A stretch of DNA of 7,787 nt, from assembly GCA_005885115.1 (NCBI GenBank), contig VAXX01000435.1:1-7787 (forward strand), written 5' to 3'. Of the stretch, positions 1 to 7,100 are shown one piece after another. The first letter of the stretch is position 1, and each line of letters opens with the position of its first letter. Both the position numbers and the translations under genes were made by a program. This stretch comes from Actinomycetota bacterium (GTDB taxonomy: Bacteria > Actinomycetota > Actinomycetes > Mycobacteriales > Micromonosporaceae). The notes beneath the pieces were generated by a model. It was not told the origin of the DNA. It was given only the letters and a program-made list of their open reading frames with translations, and made no database searches.

Positions 1-1298
1 TGCGGGCTGGTGAAAGCCTGAACCAGCATCTGCCCCGAAACACTGATCTGGTACGTGCGGTAGACCGGCTTGTGTTGGGTGTAGTGCCCGCTGGGTCCGA
101 TCAGCGGTGCGGTGACCAGGTTCCCGCCGGACAGGGTGGCCGTGCCGGTGCTCCAGGTGCACGCGAACAGGCCCGGGTCACCTTCGCAGGTACCGGTGAC
201 CTGGAGGTTGCCGCTCGTTGGCGAGGTCGGCTGGAAGGTGACCTGACGCAGGCTGCCCAGCCCCGGGCTGGTCGTCGTGACCCAGGTACCCGCGAACGCC
301 TGGATCCGGGTGTCGTAGCTGAACGTCGCCCAGCCGCTCGGGATACCCGGGGTGCCGTCGGGTGCGATGGCGGTGACCCGCCAGCGGCCCGGCTTGTCGC
401 CGCCGAACCGGAACGTCGTACCGGTCGCACCGACCGTCGTGTCGGCCGCCGTACCCCAGGTGCCGTTCTGGTTGATCTCGGCCTGCATCCGGTACCTGGT
501 CGCACCGGCGACCGCCTGCCAGCGGACCGCGGTATCGCGGGGGAGGTCGAACAGCACCGTACCGTCGGCCGGGCCGAGCAGGACCGGCGCGGGCAGGACG
601 ACCGGGTTGTACGGGCCGAAGGCGGCCGACACCGTGACGTCACCGGTCATCGTCACGGTGCAGGTCCGCACGGTACCCGCGCACGCGCCGCCCCACCCGG
701 TCAGCGCGAACCCCGCCGTCGGTACGGCCGTCAACGTCACCGACTGTCCCGCCGCGGTCGTCGTCCCACACGACGGCGGACAGTTCACGCCGGTACCGGT
801 CACCGTGCCGGCGCCGGACACCGTGACGGTCAGCCGGGCCTGTTTACCGGCGACCTGGATCCGTACCCACGCCGTGGCGGTACGCCCGTCCGGGAACCTG
901 GCCTGGACACTGACCTGGTACGTCTGGGCCGCGTCCCAGTGGTGTGTCGTGGACGTACCCGGCGCGGTGTGCCCGTCGCCGAAGCTCCACTGCGCCGCGA
1001 CGGGTGCGAGCGCGCCGGTACCCACCACCTTCAGGACCACGTCCTGGCCGGTCACCGGCGTCGTCGTGGACGTGACGATCTGCACCCCGTCGGTACCGCC
1101 GGGAGTCGGCGTACCGCTGGGGGTGTGGGGTGTCTGGGGTTGGGGTGGGGTCGGCGGGGTCGTCGGCCGGTCGCCCAACCCCTTGCCCGGATCCCTCGGG
1201 TCGTACTTGGCCACCGGCCGGATCCCGCCGTCCAGAGTCACCACCCCGGCGTGCTCGCTGTCGGGGTCGTTGAAGAACACCACCCCGTCGCGGGTGAG

Positions 1299-1301
1299 TA
1301 A
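1299..1301 (-). other. In-frame TTA leucine codon in the propeller gene
   Basis: Codon 1301-1299 reads TTA in PFQLLTRDG, within the downstream (restored) frame. It is the only TTA codon noticed in the real reading frames of this window. In streptomycetes TTA codons make expression depend on the bldA tRNA; whether that applies in this organism is not shown here. Confidence 0.55.
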
Positions 1302-1865
1302 CTGGAACGGGGTGCGCGGACCGAGGACCCGCGGGCTGGCGAGGACCCGCGGCCCGGTCAGGTCGACGACCCACACCTGGCCGGTGGTGTAATCCGGGAC
1401 GAACAGCCGGCCGCCGGTCTCCACCGGCGGGCCGAAGTCGTGGGTACCGGTCCCGAGCGGCAGGGCGGTCGCGCATCCGGTCGAGGTCAGGTCGCAGATG
1501 GCCAGCGTGCCGCGGGACGCGGCCAGGTACAGGCGGGCACCGTGGGCGGAACCGCTGACCGCGACGGTGTCACCGGGGCGCAGGTCCAGCCCGATGGTGG
1601 TACGCGGACTTCCGCTGCCCGGGTCGAACACCGTCGCGGTACGGGCGGTCAGGTCGACCACCACCGGGGCGCCGTCGGCCAGGACGAGTTGCCCGCCGGG
1701 ATGCGCCACCCCCCGGCGGGTATGCGGCGTGCCGTGCTCGATCCAGATGAGGTCACCGGTTGCCGCGTCGAGTACCCACAGCCGGCCGGCGTCGTCGAGC
1801 GCGGCATCGGTGGCGTTGACCTGCACGGCGAGCGGGACGGTCCGACCGCGTACGACCAGCGTCGC

Positions 1866-1890
1866 CGGATCGGTCCCGGTACCGGGGTGG
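1866..1890 (-). other. Frame break inside the beta-propeller gene, at a 12-bp palindrome
   Basis: On the minus strand the upstream frame reads ...SPPATPVPG and the downstream frame resumes as GTGTDPATLVVRG. The shift is -1, equivalent to one base missing (or two extra), modulo 3. The crossover falls on the perfect palindrome CCCGGTACCGGG (1886-1875). No slippery heptamer of the X XXY YYZ type is present, so programmed frameshifting is unlikely. Neighbouring propeller repeats suggest that a strand resembling YALD..G.L is also missing before DPATL, which would fit a deletion of about 20 codons plus one base (or minus two). That size is inferred from the internal repeat pattern and remembered homologues, not measured. 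Confidence 0.75.
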
Positions 1891-2229
1891 CCGGCGGACT
1901 CACCTGGAACGTCGCGCCGTCGATCCGGCGGACCGTGCCGTCGGTACCGTCGACGGCGTACGCGGTCGCCGACTGCTGTACCACGCCGAGCCGGTCGCCC
2001 GGATCGGCGACCCGTACCTGTGCGGCCACCTCCGCCGACGAGCCGTCGAGCAGGGTCAACTCACCGACCCCGGAGGAGGCCAGCCACGCCGAGCCGGACA
2101 GCAGGTGGGGACGTTCCGTCGGGTACCCGCCGTGGGCACCGGCCACGACCACACCCGCCGCCAGTACCACGACCGCGAGACCGGTCAGTCCGCCCCGTAC
2201 CCGATCCCACCGCAGCCGCACCGTCGTAT

Positions 2230-2236
2230 CCCCTTC
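2230..2236 (-). promoter_or_regulatory. Ribosome binding site of the propeller gene
   Basis: GAAGGGG on the minus strand sits 8 bases before the GTG at 2221. It decides the start, because the same frame stays open far upstream as antisense of the methyltransferase gene. The GTG also leads directly into the basic plus hydrophobic membrane anchor. Confidence 0.6.
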
Positions 2237-2297
2237 GACGTCCTGATGTGCCGCAGCGTATCGACCGCGCGCCAACCCGGATACACCCCTGTCGTTG

Positions 2298-2326
2298 TTG
2301 ACCGGTGGCGGGTGGGTGCGCAGACT
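2298..2326 (+). promoter_or_regulatory. Candidate promoter of the methyltransferase gene
   Basis: A TTGACC hexamer (2298-2303), close to the TTGACA -35 consensus, is followed after 17 bases by CAGACT (2321-2326). CAGACT keeps only the A at position 2 and T at position 6 of the -10 consensus. Transcription would start near 2333, about 20 bases before the GTG at 2352. It lies in the 130-bp region between divergent genes, so some promoter is expected here. No convincing promoter for the minus-strand gene was found in the same region. Confidence 0.3.
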
Positions 2327-2337
2327 GGGACCGCGGT

Positions 2338-2346
2338 GGAGGGAGG
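2338..2346 (+). promoter_or_regulatory. Strong ribosome binding site fixing the methyltransferase start
   Basis: GGAGGGAGG ends 5 bases before the GTG at 2352. The alternative TTG at 2295 in the same frame has no Shine-Dalgarno sequence, and the 19 codons between it and the GTG look like untranslated leader (Gly/Arg/Trp-rich). The GTG start is therefore preferred. Confidence 0.65.
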
Positions 2347-2351
2347 CCGGC

Positions 2352-3221
2352 GTGCACCCTGATTCCCTGTTCGGCGGCGAGGCGTTCGAACGCGGTGTCG
2401 ACGAACGACGCCGGCTGGAGTACCAGTTCGAGCTGCTCCGCGAGGACTTCGACCTGTGGTTCGACGCGGCGCTGCGGCTGGCCGGCCTTCGGCTCGACCC
2501 CGCCGGGGCGACCTGGTCGGTGCTCGACGCCGGGTGCGGGGAGGGCCTGTTCACCCACGAGATCGCGCACCGGTACCCCCGGGCGCGGGTGGTCGGGTTC
2601 GACGTCGACGCGCGGGCGGTCGCGGTGGCCGAACAACGGTGCGCGCGGCAGCCGAACGTGGCGCTGTCGGTGCACGACGTCCGGCAGCCGATCCTCGGCA
2701 GTGTGCCGGCGGCCCACGGGTTCGACCTGGCGGTCCTCTGGCTGGTGCTGCCGTACCTGCCGGATCGTCGTACCGTCCTGGCCAACCTGGCCGCCACGCT
2801 CCGACCCGGCGGGGTGTTGCTGCTGGGCAACGTCCCCGATGAGGCGCTGCGGTTGGACCACCCGGCCGCCGCCGGCCTCATGGCGGCCGGCCGGCAGCTG
2901 GTCGAGCGCATGGGGTTGGGCGGCCTGCAGGACAGCCTGACCCCGCTGCTCGCGGAAGCGGGCTTCGAGGCCGTCACCACCCACGAGCTGCGGTACCCGA
3001 TGGGCGGCGCCACCCGCAGCGGCCATCGTTGGTACGCCTACATGCTGACCGGCATGAGCGCCGCAAAGCCGGTCGTCGTCGACACGTTCGGGTTGATGGA
3101 CGCGGCGGAGTACGACCGCCGGATCGACCAGTTGGCCGCCGAGTCCGTGCTCGACATCGCCGGTGACGTCCGGTTCCTCGTCACGCTCGCCCGGCGGGCA
3201 GGCTCGGGTACCGACGGCTGA
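2352..3221 (+). CDS. Class I SAM-dependent methyltransferase, 289 aa
   Basis: The protein transfers a methyl group from S-adenosylmethionine; the acceptor is unknown. Counting from the GTG, the glycine-rich motif I (VLDAGCGEG) is at residues 57-65. The acidic ribose-binding residue follows in VVGFDVD (Asp84), and the adenine-contacting acidic position is probably HDV (Asp109). Motif IV with its strand (GFDLAVLWLVLPYLPD) spans 123-138, and LRPGGVLLLGN at 150-160 is the post-motif strand. An N-terminal helical region (about 1-52) and a C-terminal part (about 165-289) probably form the substrate lid. There is no signal peptide or membrane helix, so it is cytoplasmic. Small-molecule or natural-product methylation is as likely as any other role, since no family-specific motif was recognised. 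It is divergent from the propeller gene and 67 bp upstream of the next plus-strand gene, which may be co-transcribed. Confidence 0.93.
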   Translation: MHPDSLFGGEAFERGVDERRRLEYQFELLREDFDLWFDAALRLAGLRLDPAGATWSVLDAGCGEGLFTHEIAHRYPRARVVGFDVDARAVAVAEQRCARQPNVALSVHDVRQPILGSVPAAHGFDLAVLWLVLPYLPDRRTVLANLAATLRPGGVLLLGNVPDEALRLDHPAAAGLMAAGRQLVERMGLGGLQDSLTPLLAEAGFEAVTTHELRYPMGGATRSGHRWYAYMLTGMSAAKPVVVDTFGLMDAAEYDRRIDQLAAESVLDIAGDVRFLVTLARRAGSGTDG

Positions 3222-3225
3222 GTCG

Positions 3226-3241
3226 GGACGCACGCGCGTCC
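3226..3241 (+). terminator. Short hairpin after the methyltransferase, possible weak terminator or operator
   Basis: GGACGC (3226-3231) and GCGTCC (3236-3241) form a perfect 6-bp stem with a 4-base loop, beginning 4 bases after the methyltransferase stop. No T-run follows. It sits just before the TATAAG element of the next gene, so it could equally be an operator near a -35 region. Confidence 0.3.
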
Positions 3242-3243
3242 GG

Positions 3244-3249
3244 TATAAG
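3244..3249 (+). promoter_or_regulatory. Candidate -10 element for the 148-aa gene
   Basis: TATAAG stands out in otherwise GC-rich DNA, 40 bases before the GTG at 3289. No good -35 hexamer lies 16-18 bases upstream (AGTCGG is there), so it may be an activator-dependent or alternative-sigma promoter, or chance. TTGACG at 3261-3266 is too close to the start codon to serve as the -35. Confidence 0.3.
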
Positions 3250-3288
3250 TAGTCGTCGCGTTGACGTACCCCGAGGAGCGAAATCACC

Positions 3289-3735
3289 GTGTATTCCACC
3301 CTTCCCGACATCCTGCTCACGGACGGCGTCCAGCAACAGCTCGCCGCCGACTGCCAGGCGCTGGTCGAGCAGGAGCTGTCCGCCAAGTCCGGGGTTGCGG
3401 CCGGCGCTCTCAAGCTCGCGTACAAGGCGGTCACCGCCTTCGCGCCGGGCTACTACCAGTCCACTGTGGAGAATCTGGTCCCGAAGTTGCTGGAGCGGCT
3501 CCAGCCGTTCTGGTCGGACTTTCACGCAGCCGGCGGCGGGCAGTTCGGCGACTACCTCGCCAAGCGCGGCGACGAGGTGTCCGAAGCCCTGCTCGGGGTG
3601 ACCGACGACATGGCGCAGGGGTCGCCGCGCCCGGCGGTCGTCAAGGCGTACCAGGCGGTGCGCGGCGGCGCCGGCAAGCACATCGAGGCCGCCCTGCCGG
3701 CGGTCGGTGTGCTGGTGGAGAAGTACGCCGCCTGA
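3289..3735 (+). CDS. Small helical cytoplasmic protein, 148 aa, DUF6918-like (function unknown)
   Basis: The GTG at 3289 is chosen because GAGGAG (3273-3278) lies 10 bases upstream and the protein begins cleanly with VYSTLPDILL. It is rich in Ala, Leu and charged residues, with stretches likely to be amphipathic helices (about 15-50, 58-75, 88-103, 112-145). It has no Cys, signal peptide or membrane helix. Recognisable blocks are SAKSGVAAGALKLAYKAV, FAPGY, LQPFWSDF, GQFGDYLAKRGDEV, RPAVVKAY and a C-terminal LVEKYA. From memory these match a conserved actinobacterial family catalogued as DUF6918, whose role is not known to me. It follows the methyltransferase by 67 bp and may share its transcript or use the TATAAG element just upstream. 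The coding call is firm; the family name is less so. Confidence 0.87.
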   Translation: MYSTLPDILLTDGVQQQLAADCQALVEQELSAKSGVAAGALKLAYKAVTAFAPGYYQSTVENLVPKLLERLQPFWSDFHAAGGGQFGDYLAKRGDEVSEALLGVTDDMAQGSPRPAVVKAYQAVRGGAGKHIEAALPAVGVLVEKYAA

Positions 3736-3755
3736 CGGCGGCCCCGGATGGTCCG

Positions 3756-3801
3756 GCTCCGGCCACCACGGCATCAGGTCAGGCGCCGTGGTGGCCGGAG
3801 C
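3756..3801. terminator. Perfect 17-bp inverted repeat, probable bidirectional terminator
   Basis: GCTCCGGCCACCACGGC (3756-3772) pairs perfectly with GCCGTGGTGGCCGGAGC (3785-3801) across a 12-base loop. It lies between convergent genes, 20 bases after the plus-strand stop. The minus-strand gene's TGA (3781-3779) is inside the loop and its last codons form one arm. There is no T-tract on either side, as is common for actinobacterial terminators. Confidence 0.7.
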
Positions 3802-4171
3802 GCCCGTCGTTGACCTCGGCGTGCACCGTACAGGTCGGGTGGGTCACCGTACCCTTGACCGTCACCGGTACCCGCGCGGTGGCCGTCTGTCCCGGCGCGA
3901 TCCGGTTGACCTGGCTCTGGCCCCAGCCGAGCGGGGTCGACCCGGTCACCACGGTGACCAGTACCCGGTACCCGTGCTCGACCCCGTCCCGGTTGGTGAC
4001 CGCGTACCCGACCTGGGCGAGCCCGCCGGTGACCTCGCACGCGGTGACCGTCGCCGCGGAACCGCCCGGCGCCGGTCCGGTGCTGAGAACCAGCGCCACG
4101 GCGGTTCCGACCAGCAGCGCACCGGCGCCGGTCAACCCGACCGTCCAGTACCGGAACCGCCTGTCCGCCAT
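3779..4171 (-). CDS. Small membrane-anchored extracytoplasmic protein, 130 aa, coupled to the AA5 oxidase
   Basis: No family recognised. The N-terminus MADRRFRYW is basic, and residues about 9-30 form a single hydrophobic helix (signal anchor, N-in/C-out by the positive-inside rule). The remaining 100 residues are Val/Thr/Gly-rich and beta-strand-like (ATVTACEV, YAVTNRDG, YRVLVTVV, TATARVPVTV), resembling a small Ig-like or FxLYD-type domain. Two Cys (in TACEV and PTCTV) could form a disulfide. The tail GRSGHHGA is short and polar. The ATG lies 2 bases after the oxidase TGA (TGA-GC-ATG) and has no clear Shine-Dalgarno site, so translational coupling is likely. A role as anchor, scaffold or accessory of the oxidase is inferred from position only. 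The frame stays open far upstream, but that stretch is an Arg/Gly/His-rich shadow of the oxidase gene. Confidence 0.83.
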   Translation of the reverse strand: MADRRFRYWTVGLTGAGALLVGTAVALVLSTGPAPGGSAATVTACEVTGGLAQVGYAVTNRDGVEHGYRVLVTVVTGSTPLGWGQSQVNRIAPGQTATARVPVTVKGTVTHPTCTVHAEVNDGRSGHHGA

Positions 4172-4173
4172 GC

Positions 4174-7100
4174 TCAGCCGTGCCGGAACACGACGGTCGC
4201 GGCCAGCCATACGGTCAGGGCCGCCGAGCCGGTACCGGTCGCCGGCGAAGGCGTCGCACCCCGGTTCGCGGGCGCGTCCTGGACGAGCAGGTCCATGAAA
4301 CCGTTCGGGGACAGGTTCGTCCGGACCGTACCGGCCGGGTCGGCCCGGAGCCCGTTGACGAACCCGGAGTCGGCGTAGAAGCCGATCGCCAGGTCGCCGT
4401 TCGCGGTCACCGGCGCCGTACGGCCGGACCCGACGGTGGCCGGGCCCGTGACGGTACCGGTCGCCCCGGCCACCCGGTCGACCGAGCCGCTCCCGGTCGC
4501 GGTGGACAGGCCGGAGTACTCCAGGGCGGCGATGCCGATGTCGGCGCTGCCGTTGGTCGTCGCGGTGATCGTGGGCGGGCTCCCGCCGGTGGCCACCAGT
4601 GCGGTCCAGACGGTGAGCTGGGTCCGGTCGGAGCCGACGACACTGGCCACCTTGGTGAAGGTGTCGCCGGCGTTGTCCGTCACCGCGTCGTCCGTCGGCG
4701 CCGACCCGCCCCAGGCGCTCACCTCCACCACGAGCCGGTTGCCCGCGTGGGTGGCCGCCGGGGTGGTGACCGCGACACTGGTCCGGCTGGAGGCGTACCC
4801 GGAGACCTGTTGGACGTACCCGACGCGCGGGGTGGGGCTCGGGGTGGTCACCGCCGTACGGGGCGAGGCCGGGCCCCGGCCGGCGTTGTTGGTGGCGCTG
4901 ACCGTGAACGTGTACCCGGTGCCGTTGGCCAGCCCCTTGACGGTCGCCGAGGTGGCCGGCGGGGAGCCGGTGACGATGGTAGGCGGTTGGGGCGTGGTGC
5001 CGATGTACGGGGTGACCGTGTACGAGGTGATGACGGCACCCCCGTTGGCGGGCGCCGTCCAGTGCACGGTCGTCGCGGTGTTGCCCGGTTGCGAGGTGAC
5101 CCCGCCGGGCGTACCCGGCGCCGACGGCGGCGCGACCGTACCCGACCTGAACAGCACCGTGCTCATCAACCATGTGGTGTTGGCGCCGGTGCCGGCGGTC
5201 GCCGCCAGTGCCGTCCCGCCGGCGGCGACCTGGTCCTCGCCGAGCAGGTCCATGGTGGCGTTGGCCGGGGTGTCGCCGCGTACCGCCCAGCGGGGGTCGC
5301 CGGTCACCGGGTGCCCGTACCCGGCGTCGGCGTAGAAGCCCAGCACCAGCTCGTTGCCGGTCGAGGTGCGGGCGGTGGCCGGGGAGCTGACCGTACCGGC
5401 CGCCCCGGTCGTACCGCTGCCCGACGCCTCGTGGTCGACCACGCTCGCGTCGGGCGTGGTGGCCAGGCCGCTGTACTCCAGCGCCAGGATCCCCAGGTTG
5501 GCCGACGTCGACGTGTGCGCGGTGATGACCGGGTTCTGCCCGGCGCCGGCGGTGACCGGCGCGGTCCACACCGACAACTCGGTGCCGTCATCGGCGACCG
5601 TGTGGGACACCTCCACGAACGGGTCCCCGGCCGCGTCGGAGACCCCGGTCGCGGTGGACTTCGCGGCGTTGTGCACGCCCACTTCGACGACGAGCCGGTC
5701 ACCGGCGCGCAGCGCGGCCGGCATGGATACCCCGACACCGCTGGTGTTGGCCACGTGCGCGGCGTTCTGCTGGACGAACTGCGGCACCTGCGCCGCCGAC
5801 GGGGTGACGGTGTTGGACGGCGCGGACGCCGGTGACGTACCGACCGCGTTGACGGCCTTGACGGTGAACGTGTACGCCGTGCCGTTGGCCAGGCCGGTGA
5901 GGGTCGCCCGGGTGGCCCGTACGACGAACGGGGTCTGCGGGACGCCGGCCGCGTACGGGGTGACCCGGTACGCGGTGATCCAGCTTCCACCGTCGGCCGG
6001 TGCCGTCCAGGCGACCGTGGCGCTGGCGTTGCCCGCGACCGCGGTTACCGCGGTCGGGGCGCCCGGCGCCGTGCGGGTACGGGCGAGCCGGATGATCGCG
6101 GCGGTCGACGGTACGCCCTTGTCGTTGACCAGGAACAGCATGTAGTACCCGGGCGGGGCCAGTTCGGCCTTGTCCGGTGCCGAGATGGTCAGGCCCGAGG
6201 CGCCCGCCGTGAACGACAGCGGGACGAAGTGCTGGTTCATGTCGAGCTGGTGGGTATCGGCACCGAGCGACACCAGGTTGACCGCCCGGATCGAGGCGGC
6301 GTCGGGCGTGGACACCGCGATCGAGCCGCCGTACGTGGTGCTCCCTGGCGCGCTGGTGAGGGTCGGCCGGGCACCGGCGGACAGGTACGGCGGCGAGTAG
6401 AACTGCGCCGAGTACTGGCCCGGACCGTTGAGCCCGAAGGTGTGCCCGCCGCCGCCGACCAGTACCCGGCCGTCGGGCATCAGCAGCGCCGTCGAGTGGT
6501 AGTTGCGGGCCGCGTTCATCGCGGCGACCGGCGTCCAGGCCCCGGTCGCCGGGTCCCAGATCTCGGCCGGCAGTACCCCGGTCGTGACGATGCTCTGGTC
6601 GGTGTTGTTCTCGCCGCCGACGGCGAGGACCGTACCGTCGGCGAGCATCGTCAGCGTGTGGTACACCCGGGCCTGGTTCATGGGCGCGATGTGCTGCCAG
6701 GTCGGAGTGGCCGCGGTCAGGTCGAGGGTGGCGGCCGTGCTGGCCGCCGGTCCCGCGCTGTTCACGTCCGCGCCGCCGCCGGTGTAGAGGATCTTCCCGG
6801 GCCGGTACATGACCGACGAGCCGTTGCGGACACCGCTGGCCCCGCCGACCGGGGTCCAGGTCCGGTTGACCGCGTCGAGCAGGAACGAGTTGTCCTCGCT
6901 GGGCCCGATGGTGAACACCTTGCCGCTGGGTACGAGGTAGCTGAACGGGTACTCCTCCTCGTGCACCTGCGGCGTGGAGACGCCGGTGAGCACGGTCCAG
7001 GCGTTGGTCCCCGGGTCGTACACCTCGGGGGTGTCCGCCCAGGTGTTCTGGTTGGTCGAGTTGCCGCTGACCGCGACGTACCGGCCGTCGGCCAGTTCGG

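Larger units (their letters stand above)
1..2221 (-). pseudogene. Frame-broken, membrane-anchored beta-propeller / PKD / FnIII surface protein (3' end outside window)
   Basis: I chose the GTG at 2221 because GAAGGGG (2236-2230) lies 8 bases upstream. Residues 1-10 are basic (RLRWDRVR) and 11-29 form one hydrophobic helix, so the rest is probably extracytoplasmic. Propeller-like repeats follow (AYAVDGTDGTVRRID, LWVLDAATGDLIWI, LFVPDYTTGQVWVVDL). After them come a Pro/Thr-rich linker (about 1170-1090), a PKD domain with WSFGDG (about 1085-850), an InlB-like bacterial repeat with two Cys pairs (about 849-615), an FnIII-like domain (about 612-300), and a further Cys-containing domain still open at base 1. 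The 5' part reads in one frame to about 1880; everything downstream makes protein-like sense only in another frame. If read on, the 5' frame turns Ser/Arg/Pro-rich and stops at 1649. The gene is therefore mutated, or the sequence carries an indel. A structural or sensory surface role is inference; no catalytic motif is visible. Confidence 0.82.

Noticed and set aside
72..1392. Two long overlapping plus-strand open frames
   Set aside because: They lie opposite the surface-protein gene. Their translations show no domain, while the minus-strand frame gives recognisable PKD, InlB-like and FnIII sequence. Long antisense frames are expected in such GC-rich DNA.
1..1880. The downstream part of the broken gene as a separate gene with its own start
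   Set aside because: No start codon with a ribosome binding site was seen near the frame change, and it would begin in the middle of a propeller with no signal or anchor.
1866..1890. Programmed -1 ribosomal frameshift
   Set aside because: There is no slippery heptamer. The local sequence is a GGTACC-centred palindrome, and the propeller appears to lack residues as well, which a simple slip would not explain.
2226..2284. GTATC / GATAC inverted repeats in the divergent intergenic region as an operator
   Set aside because: The arms are only 5-6 bases long with variable spacing, too weak to call without conservation data.
2295..2351. TTG start 19 codons upstream for the methyltransferase
   Set aside because: No Shine-Dalgarno sequence precedes it, and it overlaps the only plausible promoter. 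The GTG at 2352 has GGAGGGAGG in front.
4172..5569. Upstream extension of the small membrane-protein frame
   Set aside because: These residues are Arg/Gly/His-rich and overlap the oxidase in another frame. The hydrophobic anchor starts right after the ATG at 4171, which is coupled to the oxidase stop.
4180..5835. A 551-codon plus-strand open frame opposite the oxidase
   Set aside because: It is Arg/Gly/Val-rich low-complexity sequence with no motif, a shadow of the FnIII/beta-sandwich coding region on the other strand.
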